The notes under the pieces: model-generated
What the model was told of the DNA's origin: nothing
The model's database searches: none
The model's input: only the letters and a program-made list of their open reading frames with translations
Shown: positions 1 through 7,059 of the stretch, piece by piece
Layout: every line of letters begins with the position of its first letter
Position numbering within the stretch: position 1 is the stretch's first letter
From: Candidatus Binatia bacterium
Lineage (GTDB): Bacteria; Desulfobacterota; Binatia; UBA1149; CAITLU01
Length of the DNA: 54,810 bases
Assembly: GCA_036493895.1 (NCBI GenBank)
Contig: DASXOZ010000056.1
Span: forward strand, 1 to 54,810
Direction: 5' to 3'
Translations under genes and position numbers: made by a program

Positions 1-577
1 GGAGCCATTCATAGAGACAGACGACGACGGCCTGGGCGAGGTTGAGCGACGAGTATTCGGACGCAGTCGGAATGAAAGCCACGCGATGGCAGCGCGCCAG
101 CTGCTCGTTGGTCAGCCCGTGGTCCTCCGGACCGAAGACGATCGCGACCTGCGCCGCGCCAAGCCCGCGCCGCCGCGCGTCCGCAAAAACCTCGCCGACC
201 GAAACGACAGGAATGCTCCACGGCCTGCTCCGCGACGTCGTCCCGACGACCAGCGCGCACGGCGCGACGGCTTCCGCAATGGAATCGACATGCCGGCGTG
301 AATCGAACACGTCGCCGGCATGCACTGCGGTGCGCCTGGCCTCTTCGGCGTCGTACTGCCCCCCGACGATGAAAAGCTCGCCGGCGCCCATGTTGCTGAT
401 TGCGCGGCAGGCCGCGCCGACGTTGGCGCCCCGACTCGGCTCGACGAGCACGACGCGCAGCCCGCTGCGGCGCGCGGTGCTTTGCGCGCCGGCATCGCCG
501 GCGCGGCGGATTGGCCCGCCAGCTTCGCCGCTGCGGCGGGTTGGCCCGCCGGCATCGCCGCGGTCGCTACTGGACAA
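1..577 (-). CDS. TrmJ/TrmH-family (SpoU) RNA 2'-O-methyltransferase, 3' end beyond window
   Basis: This encodes the N-terminal part of a SPOUT-fold, SAM-dependent tRNA or rRNA ribose methyltransferase; the C-terminus runs off the left edge. Reading the minus strand I see VVLVEPSRGANVGAACRA, the family's opening motif with the catalytic Arg-Gly-Asn region, then FGPEDHGLTNEQL and IPT...YSSLNLAQAV, which are the knot motifs of TrmJ-type enzymes. The start is a TTG at 577 that overlaps the end of the upstream coding region by 11 bp, so translation is probably coupled. About 30 residues precede the fold and consist of a roughly 10-residue repeat (GDAGGPTRRS-like). TrmJ is the closest family by motif, but the exact nucleotide target cannot be assigned from a partial sequence. 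Confidence 0.85.
   Translation of the reverse strand, partial: MSSSDRGDAGGPTRRSGEAGGPIRRAGDAGAQSTARRSGLRVVLVEPSRGANVGAACRAISNMGAGELFIVGGQYDAEEARRTAVHAGDVFDSRRHVDSIAEAVAPCALVVGTTSRSRPWSIPVVSVGEVFADARRRGLGAAQVAIVFGPEDHGLTNEQLARCHRVAFIPTASEYSSLNLAQAVVVCLYEWL
491..563. repeat. 30-bp tandem repeat coding for 10-residue N-terminal repeats
   Basis: Two full 30-bp units and part of a third (starting at 491, 521 and 551) share the TTGGCCCGCC and TTCGCCG/ATCGCCG blocks. They lie in frame in the 5' end of the methyltransferase gene, giving a Gly/Arg-rich leader. Confidence 0.7.
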
Positions 578-1544
578 GGTCGCGAAGGCGTCGCTTGAGA
601 TCGGCCAGCGCGTGGCGCGCCGAATCCGCATCCGAGCGCGCCGCCGCCAGCGCGCCCTCGAGCTCGGCGGAGTGCGCTTCGAGAGCGGTGATGTGCGCCT
701 CGAGCTCGGCGTAGCGGGCGCTCTGGCGCTCGGCATCGGCCAGGCGGCCGCGGAGCTGTTCGAACAGATCCTCGGCGCTTCCGGACGCTGCGTTGGAAGT
801 GACGGGTGCCGCTGCTGCCACCGGGGCAGCTGCCGGAGCCGAAGGTCGAGGAGAAATCGAAGGCCACGGATTCGGAGACGGCTCGGGCGCCGCGGCCGAT
901 CGCTCGTAAGACCTCTCCGAAGTGGTCTCGTATAGCGCAGAGGACGGACGCTCCACCGGTCTTTCGACCGCGGTCGCCGCCGGCGCTCGTGCGTCGCCGG
1001 GATCGGCGGTCCAGCGAACCTCGAACTTGCACGCGTCGCTGCCCTGGAGCCGGCAGCCCTCGGCGTGCTTGACGTCGAGGCCGCGGGCGCCGACGGCCTG
1101 CAGGCGCTGGGTCAGCTCACCGATGATCGCGATGCAGACGTTCGCGAAGCCCGGCATGCCCCGGTAGTAAACCTCCGCGAATCCGGGCCGCTGCATGTTC
1201 ACATCGAAACCGCTTCCCGCGGAATCGACGAAGGCCGACGGAAGCGTCGAAAGCCCCGCGACAACCTCGGTTGCCGTAAGGCGCGAATCCTCGGGAAGCC
1301 CCTTGGTAGCCGCGTACGCCAGGCCTCGGGCGAAGCTCGTGTCGCGCGGGGAGCGTCGCATGAGGTCGGTGAACTCGCCGGCGATGTCGGCCGTCCACGG
1401 GTACCACCTGTCGGGGTCGAACTCCGCGTAGCGCTTGCGTTCGGGCTTCGACAGCGACGGGTGCATCGTCGACAGGAAGCGAAAGACTTTTCCGGAGATC
1501 TGCGCGGATTCCACGGCTGGGGCCCCTTGGACAGGATGGCCCAT
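567..1544 (-). CDS. V4R/DUF2378-like sensor domain protein with C-terminal coiled coil
   Basis: A 325-residue protein in three parts. Residues 1-175 form a globular domain ending in GLDVKHAEGCRLQGSDACKF, which resembles the closing small-molecule-binding strand motif (Gly-Asp/Ser-x-x-Cys-x-Phe) of V4R/heme-NO-binding-like and DUF2378 domains. Residues 176-245 are a Pro/Ala/Ser-rich linker. Residues 246-325 are a heptad-rich coiled coil containing ELEAHITALEAHSAELEGAL. The gene sits 1 bp after the AhpD-like gene and overlaps the methyltransferase by 11 bp, so the three look like one operon. The domain assignment is by motif only, and no ligand can be inferred. A structural or signalling adaptor is the alternative. 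Confidence 0.6.
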   Translation of the reverse strand: MGHPVQGAPAVESAQISGKVFRFLSTMHPSLSKPERKRYAEFDPDRWYPWTADIAGEFTDLMRRSPRDTSFARGLAYAATKGLPEDSRLTATEVVAGLSTLPSAFVDSAGSGFDVNMQRPGFAEVYYRGMPGFANVCIAIIGELTQRLQAVGARGLDVKHAEGCRLQGSDACKFEVRWTADPGDARAPAATAVERPVERPSSALYETTSERSYERSAAAPEPSPNPWPSISPRPSAPAAAPVAAAAPVTSNAASGSAEDLFEQLRGRLADAERQSARYAELEAHITALEAHSAELEGALAAARSDADSARHALADLKRRLRDLVQ

Positions 1545-1545
1545 C

Positions 1546-2673
1546 TTAATCGGGCGCCAGACCGAGCACCAAGCGAACGAGCCCGTTGAACACAGCCGTC
1601 ACGTAGGCGAGGTCCAGGACGGCCCCGTCGCTGAGGCCAGCCCGGCGCAACTCCTGGATCCTGCTTCCCGTGATCGTGTGCGAGTGCAGCGTGACGTCCC
1701 TCGCAAAACGCAGGCACGCGTGCTCGACCTCGGGCAGGCTCGACGGCGATCCTTCGGCGGCGGCGATCACGTCGGCCGGGTTTTCCGACCTCTGACGCAG
1801 CCAGTCGCCGCAGCTCGCCGAGAAATAATCGCAGCCCGCAAGGCGCGAGACGACCAGGCCGATGCGGATCCAGCGGTCCCGCGGCATGACGGCCGCCGCC
1901 GTCCTTATGACGCGGAGCTGGGCGTCAAAGACCTCGGGACAGGCTTCGAGCAGGTCGAATCCGGGGGGCAGCGACGCGAAACCGAGCTGGTGCAGGAAAA
2001 GCTCGCGCAGCGAGGCCTGGTCGGCTTCCGGCGGCTCTCCCGGCAGCGACTTCTCGTCCATGTTCATGCTGAAGGACGCCAGACGGGCCAGCAGTCCGAT
2101 GGCGCCGCGGCGCCCGGCCTCGAAGCGGCGAAGCGGCGCCGGGATCTCGGAGTCGACGCCCAGCGAATTGGCAAGGCGCGTCACGCTGTTGAAGGCGCCG
2201 ATGACCGCGACGATCTCGATCCGCTCTTCGAGGATCGGCCACGCCTTTGCCAGCGCGGCGCGGTGGGCAGGTTTGATGCTGCGAGGATCGGTGGTCAGGC
2301 GGATCGCCAGTCGCAGCGCTTCGCGGGCCGGCTCGCCGAGGCCGTCGGAATCGGCGAGGTGGGTCTTCAGGTCGCGCGCCCGGTCGCCGTCCATGCCGCT
2401 GGCCAGCAGGTAGATCGTGTGGGCGTCGGCGCAGTAGTCGCAGCGGGCCGCGACCGAGACGCAGACTGCAAGCATTTCTTTAAGTTGCCGGGATATCCTC
2501 CGGCTCCACATGAGCGCCATCCAATGGCGGTACACTCCCTCCATCGTCTCCGGCCTGAGGCTGAAGACCTGCAGGAGGTTGGGCACCCGAGGCACCTCGG
2601 CGCGCACCTCTTTATACACCTGGGCCAGGCGTCCTCCGGCCTGCGAAGGCGCAATGTGGCGGATGTAGGCCAT
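1546..2673 (-). CDS. Duplicated AhpD/carboxymuconolactone-decarboxylase-like protein
   Basis: A 375-residue cytoplasmic protein made of two AhpD-like halves. The first half carries the redox motif C78-D-Y-C81 with H85 (CDYCADAH), the CxxC plus His proton relay of AhpD peroxidase-like proteins. The equivalent place in the second half reads GCDYFSASCG, so the CxxC pair is lost there. The family reduces peroxides or acts in decarboxylation; which applies here is unknown. The start MAYIRH at 2673 was chosen for its AhpD-like N-terminus; an ATG at 2688 is an equally possible in-frame start. A much longer upstream reading frame overlaps the divergent TetR gene and is not believed. It heads the operon with the V4R-like protein. 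Confidence 0.75.
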   Translation of the reverse strand: MAYIRHIAPSQAGGRLAQVYKEVRAEVPRVPNLLQVFSLRPETMEGVYRHWMALMWSRRISRQLKEMLAVCVSVAARCDYCADAHTIYLLASGMDGDRARDLKTHLADSDGLGEPAREALRLAIRLTTDPRSIKPAHRAALAKAWPILEERIEIVAVIGAFNSVTRLANSLGVDSEIPAPLRRFEAGRRGAIGLLARLASFSMNMDEKSLPGEPPEADQASLRELFLHQLGFASLPPGFDLLEACPEVFDAQLRVIRTAAAVMPRDRWIRIGLVVSRLAGCDYFSASCGDWLRQRSENPADVIAAAEGSPSSLPEVEHACLRFARDVTLHSHTITGSRIQELRRAGLSDGAVLDLAYVTAVFNGLVRLVLGLAPD

Positions 2674-2688
2674 GGGCGGGCGCAGCAT

Positions 2689-2793
2689 TCTCGGGCTGGT
2701 CCCGTCAGTCAAATCTTCCCCCGGCGGGGCGTTATATTGACAGAACGGTAAAAAATCCTTGACGGGGGGAAGGGTTCGTACTAAACGATCGGT
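2689..2793. promoter_or_regulatory. Divergent control region between AhpD-like operon and TetR operon
   Basis: About 100 bp of unusually AT-rich sequence for this window separates the two divergent genes. It contains TTGACA at 2737-2742 and TTGACG at 2759-2764, both usable as -35 boxes for the rightward gene. TATAAC on the minus strand (2731-2736) could be a -10 for the leftward gene. An imperfect palindrome AACGATCGGT (2784-2793) abuts the tetR start codon and is a plausible autoregulatory operator. All assignments are by eye. Confidence 0.4.
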
Positions 2794-3450
2794 ATGTCGC
2801 GGATCGAAAGGCCCCGCCGGGGCGAAGACGCGCGCGCCGACCTCAAGGAAACGGCCATCGACTGCTTCTCGCGGTACGGCTACCAGGGCACGTCGATCGA
2901 TCGCATTGCGCGCGAGGCCGGCGTCACCAAGGGCGCGATCTACTACCATTACAAGGACAAGAACGACCTGCTGTCGGCCGCCGTCGCCGACCGTGTCGGC
3001 GAGTTCGAGGACCGGGTCCAGAAGGCCTGCGAGGGCGCGGCTGCCGAAGAGGCGCTGCGGCGAGTCGTCAGCGTGTCGATCGAGCACGCGATCTCGAACG
3101 ACCGGCCCCGCTTCGCCATCAAGCTGATGGTCGAGGCCATCGACACCCACGATCCTCTTCTCGAGGAGATGCGCGGGATGATGCGGCGCTTTCGCGCATT
3201 CCTGCGCAACATCGTCCGCGCCGGCCAGGACAGTGGCCAGTTCCGCCGCGATGCCGACGCCGACTCGGTGGCCGCGACGCTGACGAGCGCCGTGATCGGG
3301 GCCGAGACCCAGTACTACCTGGACCCCGACCGCTTCCACCTCGAGCAGACGCTCGCGACCTTCATCGACCAGCTTTGCAACGACCTGCGCGGGGAGCGCG
3401 ACGCCGAGCGGCGCGTGCATCCGCCGGCACAAGGGAGCCTTCAGCCATGA
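2794..3450 (+). CDS. TetR/AcrR-family transcriptional regulator
   Basis: A 218-residue one-component repressor. Residues 14-60 form the TetR helix-turn-helix (DCFSRYGYQGTSIDRIAREAG followed by VTKGAIYYHYKDKNDLL), and the rest is the variable ligand-binding helical domain. Its stop overlaps the start of the following acyl-CoA dehydrogenase (ATGA), so regulator and enzyme are co-translated. That layout is typical of TetR regulators that sense an acyl-CoA or related substrate and control neighbouring fatty-acid-type genes. It is probably also the regulator of the divergent AhpD-like operon. The inducer is inferred, not visible. Confidence 0.92.
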   Translation: MSRIERPRRGEDARADLKETAIDCFSRYGYQGTSIDRIAREAGVTKGAIYYHYKDKNDLLSAAVADRVGEFEDRVQKACEGAAAEEALRRVVSVSIEHAISNDRPRFAIKLMVEAIDTHDPLLEEMRGMMRRFRAFLRNIVRAGQDSGQFRRDADADSVAATLTSAVIGAETQYYLDPDRFHLEQTLATFIDQLCNDLRGERDAERRVHPPAQGSLQP

Positions 3451-4532
3451 TCGATTTCGAGCTCGACGAAGAGCAGCAGCTCATCCGCGAGACCGTGACG
3501 ACCTTTGCCGCCGAGCAGCTGCGGCCCGCCGCGCGCGAGGCCGACGAAACCGGCGTCATCCCCGAATCCCTGGTCCGCACGGCCTGGGACCTCGGCCTGA
3601 TCCAGGGCTCGGTGCCCGAAAGCTACGGCGGCTACGCTTCGGGCGATCCGTCGGCCGTGACCGGCGCCATCGTCGCCGAAGGCCTGGCCGAAGGAGACCT
3701 CGCGATCGCCCTGCACCTGCTGTCGCCGCGCCTGGTCGTCGATCCGGTGCTTCGCCTCGGCAGCGAGGAGCAGAAGAAGGCCATCCTTCCGATCTACATG
3801 TCCGAGCGCTTCACACCCGGGTCGGCCGCAGTCGTCGAGCCGTGGCTCGGCTTCCACTTCACGAAGATGAAGACCACCGCGCGCCGCGACGGCAACGACT
3901 ACGTGCTCGACGGCACCAAGTGCCAGGTCGTGCTGGCCGCGTCGGCGCCTCACATCGTCGTCTACGCTGCGGCCGAAGGCGGCATCGGCGCGTTCGTCGT
4001 GCCGGGTGGAACTGCCGGCCTCACCATCGGCGAGCGCGAGAAGAACCTCGGACTTCGCGGCCTCGAAACCTACGAGATCCGTCTCGACGGCTGCCGCGTG
4101 CCGGCCTCCGCCAGGCTCGGCGGCGATGCGACGCCGATGCTGCGCCGCTCGCGCGTGGCGCAGTCGGCGATGGCAGTCGGCATCGCCAAGGCCTCGCTCG
4201 ACTACGCGATCACGTATGCCAAGGAGCGCGACGCGTTCGGCGTCAAGATCGCGCAGAAGCAGGCCATCGCGTTCATGATCGCCGACATGGCCACCGAGAC
4301 CGAGGCGGCGCGGCTGCTCAACTTCGAAGCGGCGTGGAACCTCGACCAGGGCGGCGACGGTTCGCGCGAAGTCGCCATCGCGCACCGCTACAGCAGCGAC
4401 ATGGCAATGACCGTGACCGACAACGGGCTGCAGGTGCTCGGAGGCCACGGCTTCATCCGCGATCATCCGGTCGAGATGTGGGCGCGAAACGCGCGCGGCT
4501 TCGCGATCTTCGAAGGCATTGCCAGCGTCTGA
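3447..4532 (+). CDS. Acyl-CoA dehydrogenase family protein (361 aa)
   Basis: An FAD-dependent flavoenzyme of the acyl-CoA dehydrogenase fold. It begins MIDFELDEEQQLIRETV, has the N-terminal helical domain, a middle beta domain (DGNDYVLDGTK) and the C-terminal helices with LQVLGGHGFIRDHPVE. The C-terminus ends FAIFEGIASV, where the usual catalytic-Glu motif IYEGT reads IFEGI and the protein stops a few residues later, so the extreme C-terminal helix is missing compared with typical 380-residue members. The start ATG at 3447 has AAGGGA upstream and overlaps the tetR stop. Substrate unknown. The shortened tail may mean it works as a heteromer with the following paralogue. Confidence 0.88.
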   Translation: MIDFELDEEQQLIRETVTTFAAEQLRPAAREADETGVIPESLVRTAWDLGLIQGSVPESYGGYASGDPSAVTGAIVAEGLAEGDLAIALHLLSPRLVVDPVLRLGSEEQKKAILPIYMSERFTPGSAAVVEPWLGFHFTKMKTTARRDGNDYVLDGTKCQVVLAASAPHIVVYAAAEGGIGAFVVPGGTAGLTIGEREKNLGLRGLETYEIRLDGCRVPASARLGGDATPMLRRSRVAQSAMAVGIAKASLDYAITYAKERDAFGVKIAQKQAIAFMIADMATETEAARLLNFEAAWNLDQGGDGSREVAIAHRYSSDMAMTVTDNGLQVLGGHGFIRDHPVEMWARNARGFAIFEGIASV

Positions 4533-4575
4533 AACGGCACGGGTCTCCGCCACGACCCCAGCAGGAGCAGCATCC

Positions 4576-5805
4576 ATGGATTTCTCCCTCTCCGAAGCAG
4601 CACAGTCGCGAATCGCGATGTCCCGCATGGCCGCCGAAGGAATGATGCGACCGATCGCTCGCCAGTTCGACGAGCAGGAACACACCGATCCGTGGGAATT
4701 CTTCCAGTCGATGTGGGACATCAGCCGCGGCAACCGCGACGCCACCGGCATGGGTTCCCAGGGCAACGGCAAGAAGAACGGCCGCTCCGAGAACACGCTG
4801 CTCGCGTGCATGCAGATCGAGGAGCTCGCGTGGGGCGATGCGGGGCTCTACCTGTCGATCCCGAACCCCGGCCTCGGCGGCGCTGCCGTGCAGGCCGTCG
4901 GAACCCCCGAACAGAAGCAGCGCTACCTCGGCACCTTCTACGAGGGCAAGCCGCGCTGGGCAGCGATGGCGATCACCGAGCCCCACTTCGGCTCCGACTC
5001 CAAGCAGGTCGCGACGACTGCCGTACGCGACGGCGATGAGTGGGTGCTCAACGGCACCAAGATCTTCTGCACATCGGGACACCGCGCCCTCGACAAGTCC
5101 GACGGCTTCGTCGTCGTGTGGGCGACCCTCGACAAGAGCAAGGGCCGCGCCGCGATCAAGTCGTTCATCGTGCCCGCCGGCACCCCGGGCGTCACCGTGA
5201 CCAAGATCGAGGACAAGATGGGCATTCGCGCCTCCGACACGGCGATGATCGTGTTCGAGAACGCGCGCATCCCGGCCGACAACATCCTCGGCACCGCCGA
5301 GATCGTCGAGAAGGACTCCCGCGCCGGCTTCGGCGGCGTCATGGCCACGTTCGACAGCACGAGGCCGATCGTGGCCGCCAGCGGAATCGGCGTCGCGCGC
5401 GCCTCGCTCGAGTTTCTCAAGCAGGCCCTCGAGGAGGCCGGCATCACGATCCGCTACGAGGTCAGCGCCTATGACCAGACCGTGCTCGAGCGCGAGATCA
5501 TGAACATGGAGGCCCAGCTCCAGGCCTCGCGCCTGCTGACGTGGAAGGCCTGCAACATGATGGACCGCGGCCAGCGCAACTCGAAGGAAGCGTCGATGGC
5601 CAAGGCCAAGGCTGGCCTGGCGGTCACGCGCATCACGCAGAAGTGCGTCGAGCTGGCTGGCGCGTTCGGCTACTCGCGCAAGCAGATGCTCGAGAAGTGG
5701 ATGCGCGACGCGAAGATCACCGACATCTACGAAGGCACCCAGCAGATCAACCAGCTGATCATCGCGCGCGCGGTGCTCGGCTACACCAGCGTCGAGCTGA
5801 ACTGA
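4576..5805 (+). CDS. Acyl-CoA dehydrogenase family protein (409 aa)
   Basis: A second FAD-dependent acyl-CoA dehydrogenase, 43 bp downstream of the first and presumably in the same operon. It shows the middle-domain signatures AITEPHFGSDS and WVLNGTKIFCTSG, and the C-terminal ITDIYEGTQQINQLI in which the Glu is the usual catalytic base. The N-terminus is longer than usual, with a loop containing GSQGNGKKNGRSEN. ATG 4576 follows GGAG at about 10 bp. Full length and complete motifs suggest the active partner; the preceding copy lacks the last helix. The substrate chain type cannot be read from sequence. Confidence 0.92.
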   Translation: MDFSLSEAAQSRIAMSRMAAEGMMRPIARQFDEQEHTDPWEFFQSMWDISRGNRDATGMGSQGNGKKNGRSENTLLACMQIEELAWGDAGLYLSIPNPGLGGAAVQAVGTPEQKQRYLGTFYEGKPRWAAMAITEPHFGSDSKQVATTAVRDGDEWVLNGTKIFCTSGHRALDKSDGFVVVWATLDKSKGRAAIKSFIVPAGTPGVTVTKIEDKMGIRASDTAMIVFENARIPADNILGTAEIVEKDSRAGFGGVMATFDSTRPIVAASGIGVARASLEFLKQALEEAGITIRYEVSAYDQTVLEREIMNMEAQLQASRLLTWKACNMMDRGQRNSKEASMAKAKAGLAVTRITQKCVELAGAFGYSRKQMLEKWMRDAKITDIYEGTQQINQLIIARAVLGYTSVELN

Positions 5806-5813
5806 TCGCACGA

Positions 5814-5844
5814 GGCTTCGGGCGCACGGCGTGCGCCCGAAGCC
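5814..5844 (+). terminator. Strong hairpin after the acyl-CoA dehydrogenase operon
   Basis: A perfect 13-bp stem (GGCTTCGGGCGCA paired with TGCGCCCGAAGCC) with a CGGCG loop begins 9 bp after the stop codon. There is no adjacent T-run; the nearest is CTTTTAG about 25 bp further on. It could be an intrinsic terminator or an mRNA 3'-end stabiliser. Confidence 0.5.
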
Positions 5845-6171
5845 GCCGTCCTCGCCCGCCCACGCACTTTTAGATTTGCCAAAAATCTGCGCTGCGCTGC
5901 GCGACCGGCCGTATCCTTTCCGCGCGCCCGCGCGCCCGCGCGCCCGCGCGCAAGCCCGCGATCACGGCATCCGGGCCACCCGAACGCGCCTGCCATTCCC
6001 ACGATGCGACGCGCATTTTCCTGCGCGATCTGCCGGGCGCCGCGCTGCGTGCGCGAACCGACCGCAGTCGGTTGCACCGTCGTGTCACTGCCGCTGACGC
6101 ATGAGCAGTCCTCGCGCCGCGTCCAATGTTTCGCTGCAACCATATTGCCTCGAACGCCGCGGCGTTAGACC
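5845..6171. other. Intergenic stretch without a gene
   Basis: No convincing coding region is seen. It contains an 8-bp periodic run of GCGCGCCC (about 5921-5951) and a short AT-rich imperfect inverted repeat AGATTT...AAAATCT near 5873-5889. It probably holds the promoter of the ankyrin gene, but I cannot point to clear boxes. Confidence 0.4.
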
Positions 6172-6978
6172 ATGAGGCGCGTGAATGGACGCCCGCACAT
6201 CGCGACGCTGTTCGCGATCGCCGTCATCCTCTCGTCGTTCGTCAACCTGTGGATCATCTACGTGGTGACGAGCAGGCCGCGTGCGATCGTGCAGGAAGTC
6301 GTGCACGAGGCAGTGGCCAGCGGCGAGCCGACGACGATGCCGCGGCCTGCCCGGTCGCTCGACGATGCGACTCGCAGGGGCGACGTCGCCAGCGTCAAGC
6401 AGCACATGTACTGGTGCCGCAAGGACGGCAATTGCGACCTGCAAAAAGAGCTGAAGGTGGCAGTGGACGCCGGCCAGCCGACGGTCGCGAGGGTCCTTCT
6501 TGCCGCGGGCGCCAACGTCAACGCCGCCGGCGCCCACGCCGAGACCGCGCTGCATTCGGCAGTGATCAAGGGCGGCACGAACCTGGCCTCGGTGCTGCTC
6601 GCCGCAGGTGCCAACGTCAACGCGCGCGACGAGGACGGCATGACGCCGCTTCATGCCGCTGCCGCGTGGGGCCATGTCGAGCTGGCCAGGATGCTGCTTG
6701 CGGCCGGAGCCGACGCGAACGCGCTCGACCGCAACCGCCAGACTCCGCTGCATCTCGTGGCCAGCCGGCGGGTACCGCCCCTGTCGGTGTACGCCGACGT
6801 CGCCAAGACGCTTCTCGATGCGGGGGCGAAACCGAACATCCGCGCGGCGGATGGCTCGACGGCGCTTCGGGTTGCCGAGCAGTCCGCGTCCAGCCTGACG
6901 CTGGACGGCAATGCCAAGGCCTCCGGCGACGCGAACGAGGTCGTCGCGCTCCTGCGCGAGCACGGCGGAGTCGACTGA
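6172..6978 (+). CDS. Membrane-anchored ankyrin-repeat protein
   Basis: A 268-residue protein with one N-terminal membrane segment (about residues 10-32, IATLFAIAVILSSFVNLWII), so the rest is probably periplasmic. Residues 95-265 contain about five ankyrin repeats, recognisable as VARVLLAAGANVNA, ASVLLAAGANVNARDEDG, TPLHAAAAWGHVELARMLLAAGADANA and TPLHLVAS. A segment with two Cys (YWCRKDGNCDL) precedes the repeats. Ankyrin arrays bind proteins; the partner is unknown. Start ATG 6172 has no strong Shine-Dalgarno. The TPR lipoprotein follows 81 bp downstream. Confidence 0.85.
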   Translation: MRRVNGRPHIATLFAIAVILSSFVNLWIIYVVTSRPRAIVQEVVHEAVASGEPTTMPRPARSLDDATRRGDVASVKQHMYWCRKDGNCDLQKELKVAVDAGQPTVARVLLAAGANVNAAGAHAETALHSAVIKGGTNLASVLLAAGANVNARDEDGMTPLHAAAAWGHVELARMLLAAGADANALDRNRQTPLHLVASRRVPPLSVYADVAKTLLDAGAKPNIRAADGSTALRVAEQSASSLTLDGNAKASGDANEVVALLREHGGVD

Positions 6979-7059
6979 CCCCCCGGCATCCGGGCCTTTT
7001 TGCGCAGCCTCGCGGGACGTGGTTCACAAAGACAGAGCCCGTTAAAAAGGAGCCCGTCG

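Noticed and set aside
1546..3432. 628-residue version of the AhpD-like protein
   Set aside because: The upstream 250 codons overlap the divergent tetR gene and the control region; protein-like sequence begins at MAYIRH.
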